DNA of 64,000 nucleotides from UBA7803 sp041395905 (GCA_041395905.1 JAWKZP010000009.1:149628-213627), one strand, 5' to 3'; positions 32,705 through 41,512 are shown, numbered from the stretch's first letter. Made by a program: numbers and translations. The notes: generated from the letters alone by a model not told the origin.

Positions 32705-34356
32705 ACGGGACCGACGATGGCGTCCCGCGCGGCGCCTGGGCGTGCTGGCTGCTGACACTGGCGGTTCTGCTGCCCTTCACACCGGCGGCCGCGGCGGCCG
32801 GCGAGCCCGGTTCCACCGACCTGGTTGCGGCGGAGTCAGCGGCGCAGCCCGATGGGCCCGCGACCCGGTCGGGCTATCCGAACGACCCGTACGCCCACAG
32901 CGTCGGCAGCTGGGGCCAGACATTCGACGATCAGTGGGCGCTGCCGGCGCTGCGGGCCTACCCCGGCATCGACACTGCCCGGGAACCGGCCGTCGGCGCC
33001 GACGCCGTAATCGTCGCTGTGATTGATACCGGCGTGGACTACCAGCACGAAGATCTGGCGGCGGATCGCCTGTGGCGCAACCCGGACGAGCAGCCCAACG
33101 GCCGCGACGACGATCTCAACGGCTACGCAGACGACTTCATCGGCTGGAACTTCGTGGACGGGGACAACAACCCGTGGGATCAGAGCGGCCACGGCACGCA
33201 CATCGCCGGCATCATCGCCGCCTGCACGAACAACGCCGTGGGGATCGCGGCGGTCAACCCGGACGCGCGCATCATGGCACTCAAAGTCGCCGACTTTCAG
33301 GGTCAGGCGCGCAGCTCCGCGGTGGCCGCGGCCATCTACTACGCCGTCGACAACGGCGCCCGGGTCATCAACCTGAGCCTCGGCGGTGAGGTCGTCACCG
33401 AGGCGGAGCGTCGTGCCGCCAGCTACGCGGCAGAGCGCGACGTGCTGGTGGTGGTGAGCGCGGGCAATCGCGGCACGCGCACGACCGACTTCGGCTACGC
33501 GAGCCTGCCGGACGTACTGGTGGTCGGGGCCAGCGGACCCGACGGCGCGCGTGCCGGCTTTTCCAATTTCGGCGCCGAGCTCGCGCTGCTGGCGCCGGGC
33601 GTGGACGTGCTGTCGCTGCGCGCCCGGGATACGGACTTCATCGCGCTGTCCGACCCGCTGGACTATCCGCCGGGAGCAGCCATCGTGGGCGAGAACGACG
33701 CCTACTACCGGGCATCGGGAACCTCCTTTGCCGCCGCCAACGTCAGCGGGCTGGCATCACGGCTGCTGTCGTTGCGACCGGAGCTGCACGCGCGAGAGGC
33801 GCGCGACCTGCTGCTGCAGTCGGCCCGCGACCTGGAAGCGCCCGGCGTGGACCAACGCACCGGCTTCGGCCACGCCGATCTGGTTGCCGCACTCGGCGCG
33901 CAGCCGGGACGGCTGATCGAGGCGCGCCTCATCGGCGTGGACCTGAGCCTGGCGGACCAGCAGATCTGGCTGCACATCCAGGGCACCGCGCGCGCGCCCG
34001 ACTTCGCCGGCGCGGTGCTCGAGTTCCGCCCGGATCCGGCGGCACAGGCCAGGCCGCAGGCCGACGCGCCCGAGGCCGGCACGCGGCGCGGACGCGAACC
34101 CAAGGCGGAGGTGGCGGCCGGATCGGAGGTGGGGCCGGACGGCGGCTGGCAACCGCTGGTACAGACGCCCATCGCGCCCACGGCGCGGGGCGAGCTTGCG
34201 GCGGTGAGCCTGGAATCGATGCTCGAGCGCGCCGGTGACGCCGGCACCTGGGAGCTGCGCCTGCAGGTTCGGGATGCGTCGGGCACCAGCCGCGAAGCCC
34301 GCATGGCCATCGAGCTGCCGCGACCGGCGCCGCCGCAGGAGCCGGCCGATGAGTAA
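32701..34356 (+). CDS. Exported subtilase (S8 peptidase) without obvious propeptide
   Basis: The 551-residue protein has a signal segment (AWACWLLTLAVLLPFTPAAAAA). Its S8 catalytic domain has Asp109 (VIDTGVD), His164 (SGHGTHIAG), the oxyanion Asn256 (SAGN) and Ser342 (SGTSFAAANVSG). Between signal and catalytic domain are only about 65 residues, without a recognisable I9-type propeptide. A C-terminal region of about 150 residues includes a low-complexity Ala/Pro/Glu stretch and ends in a beta-rich segment. Its ATG overlaps the anti-sigma stop. A longer frame is open upstream but lies inside the sigma/anti-sigma genes. Confidence 0.92.
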   Translation: MNGTDDGVPRGAWACWLLTLAVLLPFTPAAAAAGEPGSTDLVAAESAAQPDGPATRSGYPNDPYAHSVGSWGQTFDDQWALPALRAYPGIDTAREPAVGADAVIVAVIDTGVDYQHEDLAADRLWRNPDEQPNGRDDDLNGYADDFIGWNFVDGDNNPWDQSGHGTHIAGIIAACTNNAVGIAAVNPDARIMALKVADFQGQARSSAVAAAIYYAVDNGARVINLSLGGEVVTEAERRAASYAAERDVLVVVSAGNRGTRTTDFGYASLPDVLVVGASGPDGARAGFSNFGAELALLAPGVDVLSLRARDTDFIALSDPLDYPPGAAIVGENDAYYRASGTSFAAANVSGLASRLLSLRPELHAREARDLLLQSARDLEAPGVDQRTGFGHADLVAALGAQPGRLIEARLIGVDLSLADQQIWLHIQGTARAPDFAGAVLEFRPDPAAQARPQADAPEAGTRRGREPKAEVAAGSEVGPDGGWQPLVQTPIAPTARGELAAVSLESMLERAGDAGTWELRLQVRDASGTSREARMAIELPRPAPPQEPADE

Positions 34357-36514
34357 CGGCGCCCGGCAGAGACTCATCGGGCTGGCTGCAAACCTGCTGA
34401 TTGCGGCGACGGTGTCCGCGGCAGCACAAGCCGACCAGCCCGGCGATCTGCAGGGCGGCCCTGACCGGATCGCGGCGGGCGCAGCACCCGCCAGCCAGGC
34501 GGATCTGCACTCCGCCAATGCGGCAGCCTGGATGCAGCCATTCCGCATCGAGCTGCCGCCACCGGCGCGCAACCTGCTGTTGCAGCCCGGGCTGGATCCG
34601 GACGTGTGGGCGCGCGGCAGCGGGCTGCAGTCCTATCAGGTCGTAACGCGCAGCCGCCACGGTGCCATCATCGAGACCCGGCTGAACGAACCGCAGTGGC
34701 AGGAGCTGCAGGCGCGCGTGTGCAGCAGCGACGCGCTGCTGGCATGCGAAACGGCGAGCTGTCGTAGCATCCAGCTGAACGGCGCCGTGAGCCCAGCCGA
34801 TGCGGGCGAACGCGAGCGGATCAAGGCCCGGCTGGTGCACAATCCCCCGGAATCGCTGCCCCAGGCCGGCAGCGAGGCGACCACCTGCCAGGGGCCGCAG
34901 CTGCTGCCACCCCTGTCTGAAACGCAGGCATCGAGCGCCGCCGGGCGCCCGCTGGACATCCTGCTCGACCTGCGTAACCCGACCGCTACCGCCAACCAGG
35001 CTGCTTCCGGACCATCGGCAGACGCGGCATCGTCAGCCGACGCCCGGAGCGCGCAGGACATTCCAAGTCAGTCGGCGGCGCCGGCACCATCGTCGGCATC
35101 AGCATCGGCATCCGCCTCGCGCGCGGGCCCGTCCGGTATGGCAGGTAACCGCAGCGGGTTCCGCTTCAGCGTAGCGAGCAGCCTCGATCCGCGCGGCGCC
35201 ATCGAGCTCGACGCCACCGCGCTGCCGGCCGACTCGAGCGCCTGGTCGCTCGTGGTCGGCGAGCAGTGCAACGAAGTCCGTATTCCCCTGGACAGCCTGG
35301 AACCGGCCCACGAGCCCGGTCAGATCACCACCGTCGTGCAACCCGGCGCGGCGGCGGCGATCGCGGCAACGTTCAATCTGACCGTGCTGCGTGACCTGAC
35401 GCTCGAACGGACCGCCGAAAGCCTGGTGGTGTTCGCCAGTGCCGACGACATCGCCACGGTGATCGCCGCGCTCGAACGCGATCCGCGGGTCCGCTCCGCG
35501 CAGCCTGAGTTCATCTACCGGACGACCGCGGACGCCGGTGCTGCCGCCCCTGCAGCGGTGGAGCCCGTCGCCGGCCCGAGCGATCCGTTCGCGGCGCTCA
35601 GCTACGGGCCGCAGCTGACCGGCGCGCTGGAACTGCAGGCCGCCGCCAGCGGCACCGGGCAGCGCGTGGCGGTGATCGACACCGGCATCGATCTCGACCA
35701 CCCGGAGCTGGCCGGGCGCGTGTCGGCGCACCAGGACCTGTCCGGCTACGGCTGGAGCGCGGATGTCCACGGCACCGCGGTGGCAGGCATCATCGCCGCG
35801 AACGCGAACAACGACGAGGGCAGCTACGGGATCGCACCATCTGCCGAGCTGCTCGCGCTCAAGGCCTGCCAGCCCCTCGAGTCCGGTGGCCTCAGCGCCA
35901 GATGCCGCACCAGCGCGCTGGTGAAGGCGCTCGACGTGGCGATGGCCGAGGACGCCGCCGTGATCAACATGAGCCTCGCCGGGCCGCCGGACGCACTGCT
36001 GGCCCGCTACGTCGATCTGGCCCTGCAGGAGGGCCGCCTGATCGTTGCGGGCGCCGGCAATGGCGGGCCGCACGCACGTCCCGGATTTCCTGCCGCACTG
36101 CCCGGGGTGCTCGCCGTCACCGCCGTCGATGCCGCCGGGCGCCACTATGCCCGGGCCAATCTCGGCGACTACATCGACCTGGCGGCACCCGGTGTCGACA
36201 TCGTCGTCGCCACCCCGAACCGGCAGTATCCGCCCCTCTCCGGTACCTCCATGGCGGCGGCACATGTCGCGGGCATCGCCGCGCTGCTGCGCGAGCTGGT
36301 GCCGCTGATGAGCGGACCGGAGCTGCGCGGGCTGCTGCGGTCCCAGGCACGGGATCTCGGCCCACCCGGCACCGACACCGACTTCGGCATGGGTCTGGTG
36401 GACGCCTGCGCCAGTGCCGCAAGTGCCACGGCTCAGGCCGTGCTGTGTGCAGGCGCATCAGCGTCGCGCGGTGAGCCCGGACTCCCGCCGGCGTCGGCAT
36501 CCCAGGGAGAGTGA
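34349..36514 (+). CDS. Second exported subtilase, with long N-terminal extension
   Basis: The 721-residue product starts with a signal segment (RQRLIGLAANLLIAATVSAAAQA). A Cys-containing N-terminal region (about 55-200), a Ser/Ala-rich linker (about 215-260) and a domain ending in a clear propeptide (about 325-393, NLTVLRDL to VRSAQPEFIYR) follow. The S8 domain has Asp444, His474, Asn571 and Ser634. It overlaps the first subtilase gene by 8 bases. The complex N-terminus suggests it processes or binds a specific partner. Role in the operon: probably maturation of secreted proteins or signal transduction. Confidence 0.91.
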   Translation: MSNGARQRLIGLAANLLIAATVSAAAQADQPGDLQGGPDRIAAGAAPASQADLHSANAAAWMQPFRIELPPPARNLLLQPGLDPDVWARGSGLQSYQVVTRSRHGAIIETRLNEPQWQELQARVCSSDALLACETASCRSIQLNGAVSPADAGERERIKARLVHNPPESLPQAGSEATTCQGPQLLPPLSETQASSAAGRPLDILLDLRNPTATANQAASGPSADAASSADARSAQDIPSQSAAPAPSSASASASASRAGPSGMAGNRSGFRFSVASSLDPRGAIELDATALPADSSAWSLVVGEQCNEVRIPLDSLEPAHEPGQITTVVQPGAAAAIAATFNLTVLRDLTLERTAESLVVFASADDIATVIAALERDPRVRSAQPEFIYRTTADAGAAAPAAVEPVAGPSDPFAALSYGPQLTGALELQAAASGTGQRVAVIDTGIDLDHPELAGRVSAHQDLSGYGWSADVHGTAVAGIIAANANNDEGSYGIAPSAELLALKACQPLESGGLSARCRTSALVKALDVAMAEDAAVINMSLAGPPDALLARYVDLALQEGRLIVAGAGNGGPHARPGFPAALPGVLAVTAVDAAGRHYARANLGDYIDLAAPGVDIVVATPNRQYPPLSGTSMAAAHVAGIAALLRELVPLMSGPELRGLLRSQARDLGPPGTDTDFGMGLVDACASAASATAQAVLCAGASASRGEPGLPPASASQGE

Positions 36515-36517
36515 ACC

Positions 36518-37558
36518 ATGCCACAGGCCCGAACCCTGCCGTCGAAGCCGCGACTCGCCGTTCTCAGCCTGCTGACCTGCGTCCTGGCGAGCAGTTGCCC
36601 GGGCGCGCAGGCGGCAGGCAACGGCGCCTACATCGCCGCCAGTGACAAGGGCGGCTTCCAGTACTCCGAGCCCGCGGAATGGCCCCGGATGACCCTGGAC
36701 CTGGACCCCATCGAACGCCAGGTGGCCGAACAGGCCAGCACACGCTGCGCCACCCCGCTCGCCGCCGCGCCCCTGGATCTGGGCGAAAGCGCGAGCTTCA
36801 TGGAGAAAGCTGCCGGCAAGGCCGCGGGGGCCGCAATCGGCGCCCTGGTAGGCGGATTTCTCGGCGGCGGCGGCAAACAACGCGAACCCGAGCTGTACCG
36901 CGATCCGATCAAGAACAAGTTCAAGGAGAAGTTCACCCACCCCACCGGCGACGCGCGGTTGCGAATCGGCGGTCAGCTCTATGGCGATGGCATGCTGATC
37001 AGTGCCAGGGTCGACGACGCCCGCGGCAAGGGCACCTTCCACACCATGTTCCTCGAACGCCCCGACTGCACACGGATCTTCCCCGAGCAGTATCAGGGTT
37101 ACGGTCTCTGGGGCAGCTGGAGCCTGTCGGTGTCCGTGACCAAGACCACCAGCCACTATCGGAACGGCGACCTGGTGGATCGCAGCGTCAGCCGGTCGGG
37201 ATGGTCCAGATCGGGCACATTCGATTTCTCCAGGGGTTTCTCGCTGTGGGACGACCAGCTCGACCATCACCTGCGTCTGCTGCTCGACCCTGACGATGCG
37301 TATCTGGCTCAGCTGCGCCGCGAGATCGGTACGCCCGCGTGGCAGGAGATGGGATTCGGCGAACCCATGCAGGGCATCCGCGAGGCAGGCGCCGTGTTCC
37401 GCGTCGCCCCGGCCGACCTGACCCCCGGTACCATCGCCGTGGTGCACATCACCAACGTCGAGAAGGGCCGCTACCACACGCTTGGCTTTCCCCTGCGTTT
37501 TCAGGCTGGTGAGGAAGGCCGGCTGACCTTCAGCCAGCTGGATGCCGTCGCGCCCTGA
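36518..37558 (+). CDS. Exported protein with glycine-zipper segment, unknown
   Basis: The 346-residue product has a signal peptide (LAVLSLLTCVLASSCPGAQA) and a glycine-zipper-like stretch near residues 93-118 (AAGKAAGAAIGALVGGF). That could insert in or associate with a membrane. The rest is beta-rich with tryptophan-rich strands (GYGLWGSWSLSVSVT). The start lies 3 bases after the second subtilase stop. I do not recognise the family. Its location suggests a cell-envelope partner of the CsgG-like protein encoded downstream. Confidence 0.7.
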   Translation: MPQARTLPSKPRLAVLSLLTCVLASSCPGAQAAGNGAYIAASDKGGFQYSEPAEWPRMTLDLDPIERQVAEQASTRCATPLAAAPLDLGESASFMEKAAGKAAGAAIGALVGGFLGGGGKQREPELYRDPIKNKFKEKFTHPTGDARLRIGGQLYGDGMLISARVDDARGKGTFHTMFLERPDCTRIFPEQYQGYGLWGSWSLSVSVTKTTSHYRNGDLVDRSVSRSGWSRSGTFDFSRGFSLWDDQLDHHLRLLLDPDDAYLAQLRREIGTPAWQEMGFGEPMQGIREAGAVFRVAPADLTPGTIAVVHITNVEKGRYHTLGFPLRFQAGEEGRLTFSQLDAVAP

Positions 37559-37653
37559 AATTTCTTTGAACCGGATCTCCCGGCACCGTTACTCATGAAG
37601 CGAGGCAGCCAACGGCCGCCCAGCCTAACAAGTCAACGGACAGGAGAACCCTC

Positions 37654-38403
37654 ATGTACAAAGCCCCTCTCGCTACCAGCCTGATCCTCGCCGGCGTGCT
37701 GCTCGCCAACGGCGCCTCTGCCGAGAGCCCGTACCGGTCCTGGGCACCGGTTGCCGAGCGAAACGTGAGCATCGAAGACTCGTTCAACCGCGACACGCGC
37801 TACGACAGCACGGTCAACGAGATGACCGAGGTCTCGCTCAGCAAGTCCTACAGCTCCGACGACGACTGGACCCAGACCGTATCCGAGGACAACGACTGGA
37901 TCAGCAAGGTGCAACAGGACAACGACTGGACCCAGACGATCTCGGAAGACAACGACACCACGACGGACGTGGACGTCGACCTGCAGTTCGCCATGCCGAC
38001 GCTGACTTCGCACAAGTTCCAGGACCAGGACGCCGGCCATCAGGCCGACACCCAGGTCTACGGCTCGGCCAGCGGACACTCGGTGGGCGTGGAAGGCGCC
38101 ACCAACCTGGTGAGCGCCGGCAACGAAGAGACCGTCTACTACGGCCCCGCGCTGGTGAACACCAACGTCAATCAGGCTCCGGTGAACAACGCGTTCGTGG
38201 GCGGCAGCAACATCGCGCCCATCTTCCAGGCCAACACGATGGCCGGACGCGACCTCGGCGACAAGGGCGTGTTTGCCCCCATCGGCAACACCTCGGCCAT
38301 GGTCGGCGGCGATGTCAGCCAGAGCTCCGGAGCCTCGGTCGGCCAGAGCGGCAACGCCGCAAACGCCATCGCGGATCCCATCAGCTCCTCCATCAGCCGG
38401 TAA
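37654..38403 (+). CDS. Secreted protein with DNDW decapeptide repeats, candidate fibre subunit
   Basis: The 249-residue product has a Sec signal (LATSLILAGVLLANGASA). Residues 69-102 hold three near-exact 10-residue repeats with tryptophans at 72, 82 and 92 (DDDWTQTVSE, DNDWISKVQQ, DNDWTQTISE). The C-terminal third is rich in Asn, Gln, Ser and Gly (VGGDVSQSSGASVGQSGNAA) with an ANTMAGRDL motif shared with the next protein. This composition fits an amyloid or beta-solenoid surface fibre, but no family is recognised. CAGGAG lies upstream of the ATG. A stem-loop follows. Confidence 0.72.
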   Translation: MYKAPLATSLILAGVLLANGASAESPYRSWAPVAERNVSIEDSFNRDTRYDSTVNEMTEVSLSKSYSSDDDWTQTVSEDNDWISKVQQDNDWTQTISEDNDTTTDVDVDLQFAMPTLTSHKFQDQDAGHQADTQVYGSASGHSVGVEGATNLVSAGNEETVYYGPALVNTNVNQAPVNNAFVGGSNIAPIFQANTMAGRDLGDKGVFAPIGNTSAMVGGDVSQSSGASVGQSGNAANAIADPISSSISR

Positions 38404-38432
38404 TCCCCGCGCGGAACCGACCGCCAACCGAC

Positions 38433-38451
38433 GGGGGGCCCCAGGCCCCCC
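38433..38451 (+). terminator. Intra-operon stem-loop, possible attenuator
   Basis: An 8-bp all-GC stem (38433-38440 with 38444-38451, 3-base loop) follows the repeat-protein stop and precedes the next gene. Only TT follows it, so termination would be partial. It could raise the level of the upstream repeat protein relative to downstream genes. Confidence 0.55.
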
Positions 38452-38498
38452 TTCGTCACCGGCCAAGCCGCTCACGCCCGACGCAAGGAGAACCCGTC

Positions 38499-38927
38499 AT
38501 GCGCAGAACCGTACTGATCTCCGCCCTGCTGCTCACCCTGCCCCTGGCGGCCGCCGCGCAGGCCCCGGACCAGGCAGCACCCGCCGACGCGAAAGCCCAG
38601 CAGCAGGCGCTGCTGCAGCGTATCTACGAGATGCGCATGAGATTCCAGCAGGATCGGCAGAACGCCGAGAACGAGGCTCGCGCCAACGTGCGCCTGACGA
38701 GCGGCGCAGCCGTCGCCGGCGCGGACAGTCCCACCGTCACCCAGATGCGTCTGCTCACCAGCCAGCAGCTGGCCCGATTCGAGCAGCGCTTCGACTGCCT
38801 GGACGTGGACGTCGACAACAACGGCGGCAACACCGTGGTGATCTGCGGCGGCAACAGCGGTGACATTTCCGGCAGCAACGTAACCGCCGGCCGCGATCTG
38901 ATCAGCGTCGAGGGAGACCAGCCATGA
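38499..38927 (+). CDS. Small secreted protein with AGRDL motif
   Basis: The 142-residue product has a signal peptide (RRTVLISALLLTLPLAAAAQA). A helical charged region (QQQALLQRIYEMRMRFQQDRQNAENE) is followed by a C-terminal beta-like segment, GGNTVVICGGNSGDISG then SNVTAGRDLISVEGD. The latter resembles the repeat unit of haemagglutinin-type beta-helices and matches the AGRDL motif of the preceding protein. Two cysteines (in FDCLDV and VICGG) could form a disulfide. AAGGAG lies upstream of the ATG. Its stop overlaps the next start by 4 bases. Confidence 0.7.
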   Translation: MRRTVLISALLLTLPLAAAAQAPDQAAPADAKAQQQALLQRIYEMRMRFQQDRQNAENEARANVRLTSGAAVAGADSPTVTQMRLLTSQQLARFEQRFDCLDVDVDNNGGNTVVICGGNSGDISGSNVTAGRDLISVEGDQP

Positions 38928-39271
38928 CGAGCCGAGCACGTCACCGATGCTGCGCACTGCTGTGCGCTCTGTGCAGCCTGCCCGTGGTCCCATTTCCCAG
39001 CGCCGGAGCGCTGCCTATGGAGTGGCACGTCAGCAACGGCGCCTACCCGGAGTTCCCTCCCGGCTTCGTGATCCGCGCAGAACAGCGCTTCGATCCGCTC
39101 GTACAGCGGCTCATGGCCGAGCACGAGCTGCGGGCACTGCCGCTGCGCGACGGCCAGCTGTTCTACGTCGTGCCGGCCGGCATGGACCCGCATCAGCAGG
39201 AGGTGCAGATCCGCTACATCGAGTGGCTGTTGCGCCAGCAGGTCATTGAACCTGATTCCGCGTCACCGTGA
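38924..39271 (+). CDS. Small exported protein, unknown (115 aa)
   Basis: The 115-residue product has a cysteine-containing signal peptide (CCALLCALCSLPVVPFPSAGA). The mature part, about 85 residues, ends in an amphipathic helix (QQEVQIRYIEWLLRQQVIE). The ATG overlaps the preceding stop (ATGA). I see no clear similarity to CsgE or CsgF, although its size and position beside a CsgG-like gene make it a candidate accessory factor. Confidence 0.68.
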   Translation: MTSRARHRCCALLCALCSLPVVPFPSAGALPMEWHVSNGAYPEFPPGFVIRAEQRFDPLVQRLMAEHELRALPLRDGQLFYVVPAGMDPHQQEVQIRYIEWLLRQQVIEPDSASP

Positions 39272-39324
39272 CCTACGGTCAGCCAAGCGCCAGCGACACC
39301 ACCAGAATGACGGGAGGATCGACC

Positions 39325-40335
39325 ATGAACCTGAACGCACACAAATCGACGCGAAAACTTCTGCTGCTGACCCTGATCGGCATGCTGATCCTGGTCTGTG
39401 CCGGCCTCGCCGACGCAAAGTCGGCGCAGGAGCCGAGCGCGGAAGAGATCCAGGCACAACTCGACGCGATCGAGTGTCAGGGGCCCAGGACCCGGGTCGC
39501 CATCTACGGGTTCTACGCCACCGGCAAGCTGGCAGCGTTCGAGGGCTACAACGTCGGTGACGGGCTCGCCGCGCAGCTGGCGACCTCGCTGACCGGCACC
39601 GACTGCTTCATCGTGCTGGACCGCACCGGTCTGTCGGATCAGCTGCGTGAGACCGAGCTCGGGCTCGCCGGCGTCGTGCGCGCCGAGACCGCGCCGCGCG
39701 CGGGCAATCTCCTGGGCGCGCAGGTGATCCTCAAAGGCACGGTGACCGAATTCGAGCCCAACAAGGGCGGCGGCGGCATGACGGTCGGGTTCGCCCTGCC
39801 CAGCACGCCCCTGGGGCTGCGCCTCGGCCGCAACGGCAGCAAGGCCCACGTCGGCCTCGACATCAGCATCATCGATGCGGAAACCGGACAGGTGCGCTCG
39901 GCTCATCGGGTGACCGCGGATTCGAAATCAGGCGGCTGGACGCTGGGGCTCGACTACGAACGCGGCAGCATCGGCGGCGACCGGTTCAGCAAGTCGCCGC
40001 TCGGCATCGCTGCCCGCAATGCGCTCGGCAAGGCGGTACTGGAAATCGCCGCAGCCCTGGGCAGCATGCCGTGGCGCTCCCAGGTCATCTCCGCCGACGC
40101 GGACACGATCTATCTGAACGCCGGGGCCGCAACCGGGGTGCGCGAGGGCGACGTGTATCGGGTGTCCACCGTGGTTCGCACCCTGGTCGACCCCGCCACC
40201 GGACTGCTGCTCGACACCATCGAACGCGAGGTCGGCAGCGTGCAGATCGTCAGCGTCGACGAGCGCTGGGCGCTGGCGGTGCCGCTGGGCAACGAGCCTG
40301 TGCGAGTGAAGCGCGGCGACTTCGTGCACCTTTAG
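39325..40335 (+). CDS. CsgG/HfaB-like secretion channel protein
   Basis: The 336-residue product has a hydrophobic signal (LLLLTLIGMLILVCAGLADA). A CsgG/HfaB core follows: TRVAIYGFYATGKLAAFEGYNVGDGLAAQLATSL, CFIVLDRTGLSDQLRETELGL, GNLLGAQVILKGTVTEFE, HVGLDISIIDAETGQV. In curli and holdfast systems this family forms an outer-membrane channel exporting subunits. The C-terminal 90 residues (IYLNAGAATGVREGDVYRV) resemble the FlgT C-terminal domain found in related lipoproteins. No canonical lipobox is present (LVC lacks a small residue before Cys). GGGAGGA lies upstream of the chosen ATG. Confidence 0.82.
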   Translation: MNLNAHKSTRKLLLLTLIGMLILVCAGLADAKSAQEPSAEEIQAQLDAIECQGPRTRVAIYGFYATGKLAAFEGYNVGDGLAAQLATSLTGTDCFIVLDRTGLSDQLRETELGLAGVVRAETAPRAGNLLGAQVILKGTVTEFEPNKGGGGMTVGFALPSTPLGLRLGRNGSKAHVGLDISIIDAETGQVRSAHRVTADSKSGGWTLGLDYERGSIGGDRFSKSPLGIAARNALGKAVLEIAAALGSMPWRSQVISADADTIYLNAGAATGVREGDVYRVSTVVRTLVDPATGLLLDTIEREVGSVQIVSVDERWALAVPLGNEPVRVKRGDFVHL

Positions 40336-40360
40336 ACGGCTGGACGGCTGCCGCCGGCAG

Positions 40361-41263
40361 CTAGGACCCCAGACAGCGGCGCAGCGTCTCAGTGAGCGGC
40401 GTCAGACGGATCCCCAGCAGCTTCGCCGTCGGCTGCGCGTCGATCCGGTCGTCATGATCGAGCACCCCCAGCATCGCTCGGCTGACGGGCGGATCGCGCA
40501 GCAGCCGCTCCAGCACCTGCGCGAGCACCATGCCTATGCCGAGCGGCAGCGACAGCACCCGGGTACGGCGTCCGAGCAGCGCGGCGGCCTGCCGCGTCAG
40601 GGCGGCGCGGCTGAGCGATTCGAGACCGGCCAGATCGAGCCCCGCGGCAGCGTCCACCGGCAGCGTGACCGCCGCCATCATGGCGCGCACCACGTCGCCG
40701 GCATAGATTGGCTGCTCGAGGCTGGAACCGCGCAGCAGCACGTTCCAGCGCTTGCGGGCGCGACGTGCCAGCGCCTGGGCGGCATGATCGCCCTCACCGA
40801 GCACCATCGGCACGCGCAGCGTGACCGCCGGCACGGCGCCGGCTGCGAGTATCTGCTCCGCCCGCCCTTTGGACGCGAGGCAGGCGTTGGCCGCGTCCGG
40901 GCGTGCACCCAGGATGCTCAGGTACACGATACGCTCAACGCCAGCGGCCGCCGCCGCCGCGGCCAGCGTCCGGCAGGTCTGCTCATGAGCCTCACCATAG
41001 CGGCTGGAGGAAGACTCCTTGATGATGCCCACGAGGTGCACGACCGCCGTGCAGCCCTGCAGCGCGGCGGCCATGGCCGCCGGATCCAGGTAGTCCACCA
41101 CCTGCAGCTCCGGCGCTCGCGCGAGACCCAGCGCGCGCACCTGCGCGGCCGCACGTTCTGAGCGTACCAGGGCCCGGACGCCTGAAACGGCGGAATCCTG
41201 TCTGTCCAGGTGACTCAGCAGGCGCTGGCCGAGATGACCGTTGGCACCGGTTATCGCGAGCAT
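40361..41263 (-). CDS. NAD(P)-binding NmrA/NDUFA9-like protein
   Basis: The 300-residue product is an atypical SDR with the N-terminal dinucleotide motif AITGANGHLGQRLL. Further segments are DYLDPAAMAAALQGCTAVVHLVGI and VERIVYLSILGARPDAANACLASKGRAEQIL. The family resembles NmrA sensors and the NDUFA9-like NAD(P)-binding proteins of respiratory chain assembly. ATG 41263 is chosen; ATG 41281 is possible. It ends 25 bases from the convergent CsgG-like gene. Confidence 0.82.
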   Translation of the reverse strand: MLAITGANGHLGQRLLSHLDRQDSAVSGVRALVRSERAAAQVRALGLARAPELQVVDYLDPAAMAAALQGCTAVVHLVGIIKESSSSRYGEAHEQTCRTLAAAAAAAGVERIVYLSILGARPDAANACLASKGRAEQILAAGAVPAVTLRVPMVLGEGDHAAQALARRARKRWNVLLRGSSLEQPIYAGDVVRAMMAAVTLPVDAAAGLDLAGLESLSRAALTRQAAALLGRRTRVLSLPLGIGMVLAQVLERLLRDPPVSRAMLGVLDHDDRIDAQPTAKLLGIRLTPLTETLRRCLGS

Positions 41264-41512
41264 GGTGCCAGCAACGGACACGGACGCGATGGCGGCGCCT
41301 TGCGGGCGCCGGCGCGCGCGCTAGGATAGCTGTTCGCCCGCAGAGCAGCCGCCGACGACTTTGGCCATCCTTCCCTCAACCTGCTGGAGCGCCGCGCACA
41401 TGCCATGCCCGGCATTGTCCGAGCCCGTCGCCACGGCCGCAAGCCGCGCTGCGCGGGCGCGCGTCGACGCCGTCACAAAGCCTGTGGTCGGGGGTCGAGC
41501 GGCGGCGCGTCC

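Noticed and set aside
38924..39271. Possible CsgE or CsgF identity for the 115-residue protein
   Set aside because: Size and position fit, but the residues do not align by eye with either family. I list it as unknown.
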